Assembly (NCBI GenBank): GCA_031430595.1
Contig: JANPBU010000028.1
Span: 62,001 to 126,000, forward strand
Reading direction: 5' to 3'
DNA from: JANNBN01 sp031430595
Lineage (GTDB): Bacteria > Actinomycetota > Acidimicrobiia > Acidimicrobiales > JANYDT01
DNA: 64,000 nt
Position numbers and translations under genes: made by a program. This document shows positions 35,453-43,979 of this stretch, piece after piece (position 1 is the first letter of the stretch; every line of letters starts with the position of its first letter). Below the pieces are notes generated by a model. It did not search any database. It was not told the DNA's origin and was given only the letters and a program-made list of their open reading frames with translations.

Positions 35453-35821
35453 CTACTCGAAGGTGTGGTGAACCGCTTCAACATTGTTTCCGTCGGGGTC
35501 TCGAACGAAGACCCCAAAATATCCGGCGTGGTAATCCGGCCATTCCCGTGGCTCGTGCAACACCTCTTGACCGAGCGAGGCCGCCGCATCGCGGAATGCT
35601 TGCACAGCCTCGCGTGACGGTGCAGTGAACGCAATGTGCGATTCGCTGAAACCTACGCCGGAATTGTGCGGGCCAAGCCAGAAGCAGGGGAACGTGGTTC
35701 CGTAGCCGACGACGTCGCCGAAATCCATAATGCGTTTTCCGCCGATGGTTGCAAGCACGGTGTCGTAGAACGCAGTGGAAGCCTCGAAGTCGGCGCATTG
35801 AATTGAGAGATGATCAATCAT
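35453..35821 (-). CDS. VOC family protein (glyoxalase-like)
   Basis: A 122-residue single-domain VOC protein. It starts IDHLSIQCADFEASTAFYDT with a metal-type His at residue 4, has FTAPSREAVQAFRDAAASLG in the second half and ends YFGVFVRDPDGNNVEAV with the usual Asp-Pro-Asp-Gly-Asn and Glu ligand. Members include glyoxalases, dioxygenases and fosfomycin-type resistance proteins; no substrate can be assigned. It converges on the ABM gene, with an empty 77-bp gap. Confidence 0.88.
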   Translation of the reverse strand: MIDHLSIQCADFEASTAFYDTVLATIGGKRIMDFGDVVGYGTTFPCFWLGPHNSGVGFSESHIAFTAPSREAVQAFRDAAASLGQEVLHEPREWPDYHAGYFGVFVRDPDGNNVEAVHHTFE

Positions 35822-35838
35822 GAACCCGAGCGTAAACG

Positions 35839-36099
35839 CTATCCGTTGAAATTTCCTGGTGGAACGTAGTCATCTACTTCGTCCATTTGGTAGGGGGTTC
35901 CGTCGTCTTGAAGCATTGGCCGGTAGGTACCGAAGTCGAGGTGGTCATAGAGCAATCGGTTGGCCTCGTTAAGGCCCTTGGCGTGCACTTCCCAGGTCAG
36001 CGTTTGCCCGTCGGCTTGTGCCATGGCGCGAGCTTGATCGTTGTAGTCAGGAAAGAACGAGTGACCGTGCTCATTTTGCCAAAGCTCGTAGCGTTGCAT
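35839..36099 (-). CDS. Hypothetical 86-residue protein
   Basis: An acidic soluble protein, MQRYELWQNEHGHSFFPDYN at the start, rich in Tyr, Asp and Asn, with no signal peptide or known motif. It sits 15 bp after the ABC permease gene and 17 bp before the VOC gene on the same strand, so it may be cotranscribed. I do not recognise a family; codon composition is like its neighbours. Confidence 0.65.
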   Translation of the reverse strand: MQRYELWQNEHGHSFFPDYNDQARAMAQADGQTLTWEVHAKGLNEANRLLYDHLDFGTYRPMLQDDGTPYQMDEVDDYVPPGNFNG

Positions 36100-36113
36100 C
36101 GACGGCTTCGCCG

Positions 36114-37064
36114 TTATCGCTTTCGCTCAAATGGTTTCGCCATTGCTGCCGGTGGGGTTGACCCCTTCAAGAAAATAGACAACGCCAGCAGGCAAGCAAC
36201 ATACGGAACAGCATTGACCAGCTGGGATGGGAGGTCTACGCCCCAGGCAGACGCCTGCAGCGACAACGCTTCGAACAACCCGAAGAACAGACAACCAAGC
36301 ACTACTTGAACTGGCTTCCACCGTCCAAAGATCACCGCAACAAGGGCAATAAACCCACGTCCGGAAACCATATTTTCCGTGAACCCAGGTGCCTGGCCCA
36401 GCGAAAGTGCGGCGCCGCCCATTCCGGCCAATAGTCCACAAAGCAACATCGCCTGAAAGCGAACCCGGTTCACGCTGAGACCGGCAGCATCTGCCGCTGC
36501 TGGTGCTTCCCCGACGGACTTCACCCGTAGACCCCAAGTTGTGCGCATCAGCACAAACCAGAGCACCGCAGCAACCGGAACGATCAGGAAGACGCTCACC
36601 TTTTGAGTAAACAGATCTGGCAGCCATCCGCCCCGACCGAATGGCCGTTTGATGGTCAACCCGTCGACCGAATTCAGTTCGGGCACTGACTTCACCACAA
36701 TCGTCGTGATCCCAAGCGTCACCAGGTTCACACCGAATCCTGTGACGATTTGGTCGGCTTTAAGTACCAAGACCAACAACGCAATGAGCGCCATCACTGC
36801 CATGCCGCAGACCATCGCTGCAGCAAAGCCACCCCAAACGCCCCAACCGAGATAGGCCGCCACAGCAGCAGCACAGGCGCTCGACAGGAACACACCTTCG
36901 ATGCCAATGTTGATGACGCCAGCTCGTTGGCTCACGGTTTCACCTAGCGCGACGAAGGCAATAAGAACGCCAAGGCGCAGCGCCTGGCCGCCAAGTTTTG
37001 AGAGATTCACTGCAGACGCATCGAACGCCGCGAGGACGAATGGGTGAATCATGAATGCATTCAT
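36114..37064 (-). CDS. ABC transporter permease, NupQ/BmpC-type
   Basis: A 316-residue membrane protein of the BPD_transp_2 family with 8 or more hydrophobic segments. LGETVSQRAGVINIGIEGVF near residue 45 and GFGVNLVTLGITTIVVKSVP are conserved in nucleoside and simple-sugar permeases, and TWGLRVKSVGEAPAAADAAG is the EAA-like loop that contacts the ATPase. It overlaps the upstream permease by 4 bp. Together with the next three genes it forms a purine-nucleoside-type importer. Confidence 0.9.
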   Translation of the reverse strand: MNAFMIHPFVLAAFDASAVNLSKLGGQALRLGVLIAFVALGETVSQRAGVINIGIEGVFLSSACAAAVAAYLGWGVWGGFAAAMVCGMAVMALIALLVLVLKADQIVTGFGVNLVTLGITTIVVKSVPELNSVDGLTIKRPFGRGGWLPDLFTQKVSVFLIVPVAAVLWFVLMRTTWGLRVKSVGEAPAAADAAGLSVNRVRFQAMLLCGLLAGMGGAALSLGQAPGFTENMVSGRGFIALVAVIFGRWKPVQVVLGCLFFGLFEALSLQASAWGVDLPSQLVNAVPYVACLLALSIFLKGSTPPAAMAKPFERKR

Positions 37065-38128
37065 GCCGCGGCTTCTTCAAGGTCGGCAACGACACGGGTT
37101 GTGCGGGCAAGAAGCAGCGCCGTTCCAGCCGCAGCCAAAATGATGGAACCTTGGATGACGCTCACTAGAGCATTAGAAACTTGCACTTTTGCTTCAAGCA
37201 GATTGCCACCTGCGAGGATTGCTCCGAACAGCATCGAGGCCGGAATGGCAGATAACACGTTTGCTCGGGCTATTAACGCCACGGCGATTCCAGCGAACCC
37301 AAACCCAACGCCGTAGCCCGGGGTAACTCGAAACTGTTCACCCAAGATAAGCGAGCAACCGGCCAAGCCTCCCAAACCGCCCGACACGAACATCACCCGC
37401 ACCGACATGGATTGCACCGAGACACCCACCCGTGAAGCCATTGCTGGATTGAGCCCCAACATACGGACACGGAACCCGGGGACGGTTCGGTTCAACACAA
37501 ACCAAATGGCAACAGCGAAAAGCACCGCAAGAATCACGCCAAGATGAACCGTTGACGTAGTGCCCGGCAACAAACGCCACAGTCGTCCTGATTGGGCGAT
37601 TCGCGCGGATTGCGGTTCGGCATCACCATCACGAAGCAAGGATTTGCTGTCGATTGCAAACTCCACGAGGCGTAGCCCGATGTAGTTCAAAAGCAGGGTG
37701 GAGATCACCACGTTGACGCCACGTTTGGCGCGCAACCAGCCAGCGATTGCGCCCCAGATTCCTCCACCGACGAAACCACCCAACAAACCAATAATGGCCG
37801 GTAGGGGCGAGGGTAGATCAGTGGTTGCTAGTGCTGCAGCGGCACCGCAGAGTCCGCCAACATGCAGCTGACCTTCCGCCCCGATGGATACCAAGCCGCC
37901 TTTGGTGGCGAAGATGTATCCGCAGGCCACCAGCAGCAACACCGCAGCCTTTGTCAGCGTGTTTCCGACCGCAAATTCTGAGCCAAACGAGCCTTCAATA
38001 AGTGCCGACAACGAAGCTCCGACCGGCTTACCTTGGATGGCGACGACCAAGCCACCAATAACGAAGCCGAAGGCAATGCCACCCAGTGAGATAGCTGCGG
38101 ATCGAACGGCGTTGGCCGACAGCCTCAC
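37061..38128 (-). CDS. ABC transporter permease, NupP-type
   Basis: A 355-residue permease that pairs with the 316-residue one. GYIFATKGGLVSIGAEGQLH and VGVSVQSMSVRVMFVSGGLG correspond to conserved permease regions, with about nine TM segments. It overlaps both neighbours by 4 bp, a strict cotranslated operon of ATPase, permease, permease. Confidence 0.9.
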   Translation of the reverse strand: MRLSANAVRSAAISLGGIAFGFVIGGLVVAIQGKPVGASLSALIEGSFGSEFAVGNTLTKAAVLLLVACGYIFATKGGLVSIGAEGQLHVGGLCGAAAALATTDLPSPLPAIIGLLGGFVGGGIWGAIAGWLRAKRGVNVVISTLLLNYIGLRLVEFAIDSKSLLRDGDAEPQSARIAQSGRLWRLLPGTTSTVHLGVILAVLFAVAIWFVLNRTVPGFRVRMLGLNPAMASRVGVSVQSMSVRVMFVSGGLGGLAGCSLILGEQFRVTPGYGVGFGFAGIAVALIARANVLSAIPASMLFGAILAGGNLLEAKVQVSNALVSVIQGSIILAAAGTALLLARTTRVVADLEEAAA

Positions 38129-39720
38129 GATCGCTCCGTGTTCACAAGGCCTGCCATTAGTTCACCAACCCGTTCAGTGGATGCCCCAAATCGGTCGAGT
38201 ACGGCGAGGAATTCACCCCGGTACATCACAGCGATTCGGTCAGATAATGCCATCACTTCAGCGAGGTCAGAGGAAATCAACAAGACCGCGGCTCCAGCAT
38301 CTCGTGCCGCCAAAACCCGTTCAGTAACTTCTTCAATTGCCCCCACATCGAGACCTCGAGTTGGTTGAGCAGCTACCAGTAAATGAACATGACGGCTTAG
38401 CTCACGCGCCAGTATCGCTCGCTGCTGATTTCCGCCAGACAGGGTTCGTATTTGTACATAGGGCCCCGGGGTCTTGACGCGGTAGTCCGCAATCAGTTTC
38501 CGGGCGGCGGTTTCGGTAGCAGTTTGAGAAATCACTCCGCGCCGACTGTACGGAGCAGTGCCGATTCGATCGAGAAGCAAGTTCTCGCCAACCGTCATAT
38601 CCAACACGCAGCCGGTGGTGTGGCGATCCTCGGTGACCACACGCACTCCGGCCGTTGCAAAAGCGATCGGCCCACGGCGAGTGAAATCTTCGCCTGAAAT
38701 CAGGACCTGACCTAGCGTCGCTATCGAGGTGCCAGAAAGAAGGTCTACCAATTCGCGTTGGCCGTTTCCTTCGACGCCTGCGACACCTACGATTTCGCCT
38801 GGCATGACTTGAAGGTTGAGGTTCTTCAAACGTTCGACACCATCGGCGGTGAGGCCAACATTGTATAGGGTCAAAGCCGGAACAGCGCCGGTGGAATGCA
38901 GAGCTTGTCGACGCTGGATAGCGTCTGTCTCCTCCAACGTTGGTGCCGTGTCGAGACCCACTAGGGCAGCTGTGGAGCGCAACTTTACGTCTCGACCCAC
39001 CATCATTCGAGCAAGTGTTTGCCCGTCGACTTCTGTAGTCAAAACGGTGCCTGAACTTTTCCCATGCCGAAGCACCGTGACCCGATCAGTGACTGCCATC
39101 AACTCGTCGAGCTTGTGGGTAATGAGGACAACACCGCGACCTTCACTGGTAAGTGCACGGATTATTCCGGATAGATCCTCGATCTCAGGTGGCGTCAACA
39201 CCGTCGACGGTTCATCGAAAATTACAACCTGTGGGTCGCGATAGAGACACTTCAAGATCTCAACCCGTTGCCGCTGCCCGATCGAAAGAGTGGAAACCAA
39301 AGCTGTTGGATCGAGGTCGAGCCGATAGCGCTGGCTCAATTCAGCGACCTGAGTTCCGAGCACTCGCCGTTTGATGATTCGCGATGGTTCGTTTCCAAGA
39401 ATGACATTTTCAGTCACCGTCATGGTTGGCACTAGAGCGAAATGCTGCTGGACAATAGCCATCCCGGCCCGCAATGCAGCACGCGGATTCGGGATGACGA
39501 TTGGAACACCATTGCGAAGAATTTCTCCTTCGTTGGGCTGATACAACCCGTACAACACCGACATCAGTGTTGACTTGCCCGCACCATTTTCACCAAGCAG
39601 GCCGTGAACTTCGCCCGGCAGAATAGAAAAAGAAACCCCATCGTTGGCGCGGACACCAGGAAACACTTTGACAATGTTTCGTAGTTCCGCCAAGGGAACT
39701 ACGCCAGAGCTTGAAGTCAC
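38125..39720 (-). CDS. Nucleoside/sugar ABC transporter ATP-binding protein, duplicated
   Basis: A 531-residue protein with two ABC domains. The first has Walker A GENGAGKSTLM, signature LSIGQRQRVEIL and Walker B VVIFDEPSTVLTP. The second has the degenerate Walker A GVEGNGQRELVD usual in this family and the signature LSGGNQQRAILARELSR. This is the RbsA/NupO/YufO type that energises purine-nucleoside or sugar uptake. It lies 58 bp after the substrate-binding protein gene. Confidence 0.92.
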   Translation of the reverse strand: MTSSSGVVPLAELRNIVKVFPGVRANDGVSFSILPGEVHGLLGENGAGKSTLMSVLYGLYQPNEGEILRNGVPIVIPNPRAALRAGMAIVQQHFALVPTMTVTENVILGNEPSRIIKRRVLGTQVAELSQRYRLDLDPTALVSTLSIGQRQRVEILKCLYRDPQVVIFDEPSTVLTPPEIEDLSGIIRALTSEGRGVVLITHKLDELMAVTDRVTVLRHGKSSGTVLTTEVDGQTLARMMVGRDVKLRSTAALVGLDTAPTLEETDAIQRRQALHSTGAVPALTLYNVGLTADGVERLKNLNLQVMPGEIVGVAGVEGNGQRELVDLLSGTSIATLGQVLISGEDFTRRGPIAFATAGVRVVTEDRHTTGCVLDMTVGENLLLDRIGTAPYSRRGVISQTATETAARKLIADYRVKTPGPYVQIRTLSGGNQQRAILARELSRHVHLLVAAQPTRGLDVGAIEEVTERVLAARDAGAAVLLISSDLAEVMALSDRIAVMYRGEFLAVLDRFGASTERVGELMAGLVNTERS

Positions 39721-39778
39721 AGAAGGTTAATTGTGTTGGATTAAAAGAGGTATCGGGAGTTGGTTAAACAGGAAATAG

Positions 39779-40864
39779 CTACGGCTTAGCCGGGTTGATT
39801 CCAACCTTGATTTCGCCAGCAATGAGCTTCTTTTCGGCGTCAGCAAGCAGGGTCGCAGTTTTCGCCTTCGGTTTGCCGGTGCACAGAACGACGCCGAATG
39901 CGTTCGGGAACTCTAGGTTCGACCGCTTAGCGTTGGCCTTGTATGTGTTGGTGGCAAACGACTCGGCAATGTAACCGGTGGCGAAACTGGTCGACGAGTT
40001 CACGGCCCCAAAGTAGAACGCACCAGACTTCGGATCAGTGCACTTGTTGGTGGTGTTGTTGATCAAGAGAACGTCAGCTTCTGAGGCTGCTTGTTCCATT
40101 CCGACCAAACCGTTGTTCATCCCCGTGTAGATGTACTTAGCACCGGCATTTGCAGCAGCGAGAGTTGCCTCTTTGGCTTTCGCTACGTCATCCATGTTGC
40201 CAGTGAACGTGTTGATGTAGGCGATGTCCGGATCAACAGATCTGGCACCGTCAATGAATCCCGCAGACCCAAACTTCAACGGAGCGATTTCAATTCCTGC
40301 AACACGGCCAATCTTTTTTATGCCAGGGTTCTCGGCAGCGACCAAGATGCCGGCAAGGTACGCAACTTCGCCCTCTGCTAGAGACCACGCTGACAGGTTG
40401 GCTGCAGTTTTTGTTCCGTTGACGCCCATGAACTGCACATCGGGAAAGCTTGGGGCCACCGCTGCAATTGCGTCAGCAAACTGACCGCCGAGCGCCAAGA
40501 CAACGGTTGGCTTCTGTGAGGCGAGGTTGCGAATTGCTTCCTGGGCGGAAGCCACAGCAACGTTCTCTTGGAAAATCACCTTGCCGCCAACCTTCTTGGC
40601 CGCAGTGACGACCCCGGTGTAGCCCGCCTCGGAGAATGCTTTGTCGTCCTTCGATGATGGGAGGATGATAGCGAAGACCAACTCCTTTTTGGCGGGCGCA
40701 AGTGTGGTCGCCGCGGCAGCCACCGTCGTTGGCGCCGTTTTGGTGGTCGTAGCCTTTTTGGTCGTCTTAGCCGTCTTTTTCGTTGCGGCCGGGCTGGGTG
40801 CAGCAAATGCTGAAGCCGCAAAAACAGCGGAGACGGAAACGGCAAGAACTGATCGGATACGCAT
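39779..40864 (-). CDS. BMP family substrate-binding protein
   Basis: A 361-residue protein with a Sec signal (RSVLAVSVSAVFAASAFAAP) and a Lys/Thr-rich linker; no lipobox cysteine is present, unusual for a free-standing actinobacterial binding protein. The Bmp domain starts ELVFAIILPSSKDDKAFSEA and contains FPDVQFMGVNG, SLAEGEVAYLAGILVA and AGAKYIYTGMNNG. BMP proteins bind purine nucleosides or related ligands for NupOPQ-type transporters. First gene of the operon; ligand unknown. Confidence 0.9.
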   Translation of the reverse strand: MRIRSVLAVSVSAVFAASAFAAPSPAATKKTAKTTKKATTTKTAPTTVAAAATTLAPAKKELVFAIILPSSKDDKAFSEAGYTGVVTAAKKVGGKVIFQENVAVASAQEAIRNLASQKPTVVLALGGQFADAIAAVAPSFPDVQFMGVNGTKTAANLSAWSLAEGEVAYLAGILVAAENPGIKKIGRVAGIEIAPLKFGSAGFIDGARSVDPDIAYINTFTGNMDDVAKAKEATLAAANAGAKYIYTGMNNGLVGMEQAASEADVLLINNTTNKCTDPKSGAFYFGAVNSSTSFATGYIAESFATNTYKANAKRSNLEFPNAFGVVLCTGKPKAKTATLLADAEKKLIAGEIKVGINPAKP

Positions 40865-41180
40865 GTTGTGGAAGCTCCCAGAGCGAAGAGATTTGCTGAC
40901 TCAGCGACACTATCCACATTCATTGCGCCGTGTCTTTCGGTTGCGTGTCGGGAGCGTGAATTGATTCGTTTGTGGCGGTACTTTGGGTAAGCCTGCTCGC
41001 TGAACGCGCTCGGCACCCGGTGTTCGAGACTTCAGCCGTGACTCGAATCGGACCATTCGGGAACGCGGAGCCTGCGGTCCACTGGTTTACAGAGTCAACA
41101 CGACCTGAAGCGAGCATAAAAAGAGTTCTTGTCAATGACTGGTGCCTCTCGATGCCAGATCTGGCGACCTAGGGTGCACT
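40865..41180. other. 316-bp intergenic region between the ABC importer and the M16 peptidase
   Basis: It carries the divergent promoters of both units. The M16 side has TAGGGT at 41170-41175. A GGACC/GGTCC inverted repeat pairs across 41050-41080 around a GC-rich loop. I see no convincing tRNA, riboswitch or small gene; the only longer frames lack start signals and family features. Confidence 0.5.
41170..41175 (+). promoter_or_regulatory. TAGGGT -10 box, leaderless promoter
   Basis: TAGGGT ends 5 nt before the ATG at 41181, consistent with a leaderless transcript and with that ATG as the start. Confidence 0.5.
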
Positions 41181-43979
41181 ATGCGAGTCAGAGCAAAGTT
41201 TACCGGTTTGAGAATGCTTTCGATTGTCACCTGCTTGGTGGTCGCCTCGTCTGTGCTTTCTGGCTGTGGCTCCGCAGGTAAGCGATCAGGCGAAAGCGAA
41301 GTACTGGCAGTGAAGACGTTCACCCTGGCCAACGGAATGAAAGTAGTGATTCACGAAGATCACCGCGTTCCGCTGGTGAAGGTGAGTACCAAAGTTGGTG
41401 TTGGGTCGGCCGATGAACCGGCTGGTCGCGGTGGATTCGCCCATTTGTTCGAGCACCTCATGTTCATGGGAACGAAAGCGGCCCCAAACTTTGACGTAGT
41501 GATGGAACAAGTTGGCGGAGAAAACAATGCGTTCACCGATTTTGACGAGACCGTGTTTTACGAAAGCGGTCCGAGTAACGCCCTACCAACGTTGCTGTGG
41601 CTGGAGGCCGACCGGTTTTCAAACCTGGCCTCGTATATGACGGATGCAAAGGTTGACCTGCAACGTGACGTGGTGCTCAACGAGATGCGACAGAACGTGC
41701 TCGATACCCCGGGGGCATCGGCGGAGGAAGCGGCGAACACGGGTCTCTTCGCCAAAAAGCACCCGTACTATCGACCCGTCATTGGTTCGATCGCCGATCT
41801 TGAAGCGGCCAAGGTTGATGATGTCGTCGACTTTTTCGGTCGCTATTACGTGCCGTCAAACCTCACGATGATTGTTGCAGGCGATGTTGATACTGACGCA
41901 ACGATTCAGAAGGTTGAAACGCTGTTCGGGCCACTTCCTAAGCGCCCATTACCAGCGAAGCCAGCCACGCCCAAAAAGATATGTTCACCTTGTTTATCGA
42001 CTCAAACATTTGTTGACGCCGTTGCGAATCCGAAGGTGAATATCGAATGGGCAACACCGTCAACACGAGTGAACGGTTCGATAGCCAACCCTGACCTTGA
42101 ACTAGCTGCAATCATGCTGAACGACTCGTTTTCAAACGCCCTCCAAAAGCACTTGGTGAGAGAGCAACGATTGGCAACGTCAATCGGGGTGTCGTATGAC
42201 CCGAAAGAACTCGCCGGGTACTTTGAGGTGTCGGCTGAAGCAGCGCCCGATGTGAAAGCGTCAGTTCTGACAACTGCGATCGAAACCGAACTTGCGGCAC
42301 TGGTTAAGAGCGGCTTCGAGCCTGTTGAGCTTGAGTCTGCCCGCGTTAAAGCATCCATTAGTACAGCCGAAGCACTTGAAGAGATTGGCGGTCGCACCGA
42401 CCTGATCCAAACCGTCGTGACACGGTACGGTCGCGCTGACCAGTTCGGTGAGTTTCAGCGCCGATTCGATTCTGTTACCGGTCGGTCTGTAGAAACTGCC
42501 CTCGGTGAAATAATTGCATTTTCGCCACGGGTGACCCAAATAATTTCGCCGGGTGAACGAGGTGACTACCCGAAGGTACTCACCGATTCGAGTGGAGATC
42601 CATCGGGCGAGAAACTGCGAGCTCGTGCGGCGCGCGTCATCACCCGTCCATTCGACCTCGCCCGTGGCAAAGTTCAGGTTCCAGCACCAGATGAACGAAC
42701 ACTCAAAAACGGCATCACGATCGACTATTTCCGTCGACCCGATGCACCACGAACGAGGCTTCTCATCAGTCTCAACGGCGGGGCAGAACGTGACCCGAAA
42801 GGCAGCGAAGGACAGGCCGAATTTCTTGCTGCGTTGATGACCAGAGGGGCAGGTGAACGAAATGCTGAAGCGTTCACGAAGGCACTCACCCTCGCCGGTG
42901 CCGATGCATCTGTGACAGGCGATATTGGAAGCTATACGGTGCGCTTCGATGCCCCGACCGATGGTTTAGAAAAATCCTTATCGCTTCTGAGCGACGTCAT
43001 TGAGCGGCCCCGCTTTGATCCGAAGGAAGCCGAGTTAGTGACCGGCGAGGCCGTAGCTGGGCTTGAATCTGCCACACAAGACCCAGCCGAAATGGCGATT
43101 CGGGCCATGTCAGCCTTTTATGCGCCAGGCGACCCCAACGGCCGCTATGCGACGATCGAGTCGTTGAAGCGCCTCACCCAAAAAGGTATGCGTACTGAGC
43201 ATCGAGCAGTTTTTCAACCGCAGAATGCTTCGATTGTCGCTGCTGGTTCGGCCCCCGTCGAGGTGTTGGTTGAACAACTGAATACAGCGTTTACTGGTTG
43301 GACGAATAGTGGTGCACCAACCGACAAGTACGTTGACCAGCGCCCACCAAACGGCGAACTCACGACGCTGCTTGTTGACCTTCCAGGTGCCTCTCAAACT
43401 CGCTTGCTGTACCGCGCCACCGGGATCGGGCCGCAAGACAAGGGATACCGGGCCGCTGATGCTGCTGCATTGATACTCGGAGGAACCTTCACCAGCCGTT
43501 TGAACGCCAAGCTGCGCGAGGAAAAAGGCTATACCTATGGTGCATCCGCCCGGCTAGAACCGTATGCCAGCTTCGGATTAGTTCGAGGAGGTACAAGTGT
43601 CGAAGGGTCGGTGACCGGCCCGGCCCTACAAGAGTTTCTTAATGTTGTTCAGAAGTTCAGCACCGGAGATTTGACCGAGGCCGAAACGAGGATTGCTACG
43701 TCTTCATCGTTTGCGCAGTCGTTGAGTCTTATTTCGACCAGTTCCGGTTTGGTTGAAGCGTTTCAGGCAAGGAAGGACCTCGGGCTTGACTGGGCGTCGC
43801 TATCCGAAGACTTCAGTCAAGCTGCGCGCCTCCAACGTGCTGACCTCAACGCTGGAGCCACGATCCTGCTAGACGCAAAGCGTACGTACATTGTCGTAGC
43901 TGGTGACCTGGCCAAGATTCGAACACAACTCGACAGTCTTAAACTCGGGAAAGTGTCGGAAGTGAAGCCGCCGGTATAG
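41181..43979 (+). CDS. M16 family zinc peptidase, lipoprotein
   Basis: A 932-residue protein. The first 30 residues are a lipoprotein signal ending VASSVLSGCGS (lipidated C29). The N-terminal M16 half has the inverted zinc motif HLFEH (H88, E91, H92) in GGFAHLFEHLMFMGT. The C-terminal half (from about residue 510, TLKNGITIDYFRRP) is a second M16 unit without HXXEH, as usual for the paired non-catalytic half, with RLNAKLREEKGYTYGASARL near the end. Such pitrilysin/PqqL-like proteases degrade peptides outside the membrane. Its 3' end overlaps the convergent MMPL gene by 41 bp. Confidence 0.9.
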   Translation: MRVRAKFTGLRMLSIVTCLVVASSVLSGCGSAGKRSGESEVLAVKTFTLANGMKVVIHEDHRVPLVKVSTKVGVGSADEPAGRGGFAHLFEHLMFMGTKAAPNFDVVMEQVGGENNAFTDFDETVFYESGPSNALPTLLWLEADRFSNLASYMTDAKVDLQRDVVLNEMRQNVLDTPGASAEEAANTGLFAKKHPYYRPVIGSIADLEAAKVDDVVDFFGRYYVPSNLTMIVAGDVDTDATIQKVETLFGPLPKRPLPAKPATPKKICSPCLSTQTFVDAVANPKVNIEWATPSTRVNGSIANPDLELAAIMLNDSFSNALQKHLVREQRLATSIGVSYDPKELAGYFEVSAEAAPDVKASVLTTAIETELAALVKSGFEPVELESARVKASISTAEALEEIGGRTDLIQTVVTRYGRADQFGEFQRRFDSVTGRSVETALGEIIAFSPRVTQIISPGERGDYPKVLTDSSGDPSGEKLRARAARVITRPFDLARGKVQVPAPDERTLKNGITIDYFRRPDAPRTRLLISLNGGAERDPKGSEGQAEFLAALMTRGAGERNAEAFTKALTLAGADASVTGDIGSYTVRFDAPTDGLEKSLSLLSDVIERPRFDPKEAELVTGEAVAGLESATQDPAEMAIRAMSAFYAPGDPNGRYATIESLKRLTQKGMRTEHRAVFQPQNASIVAAGSAPVEVLVEQLNTAFTGWTNSGAPTDKYVDQRPPNGELTTLLVDLPGASQTRLLYRATGIGPQDKGYRAADAAALILGGTFTSRLNAKLREEKGYTYGASARLEPYASFGLVRGGTSVEGSVTGPALQEFLNVVQKFSTGDLTEAETRIATSSSFAQSLSLISTSSGLVEAFQARKDLGLDWASLSEDFSQAARLQRADLNAGATILLDAKRTYIVVAGDLAKIRTQLDSLKLGKVSEVKPPV

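Noticed and set aside
41050..41080. GC-rich hairpin region as a tRNA or small RNA gene
   Set aside because: No cloverleaf, T-loop or terminator T-run could be built; kept only as a note in the intergenic entry.
40920..41135. 71-residue minus-strand open frame in the BMP/M16 gap
   Set aside because: No ribosome-binding site, no family features and a composition unlike neighbouring genes.
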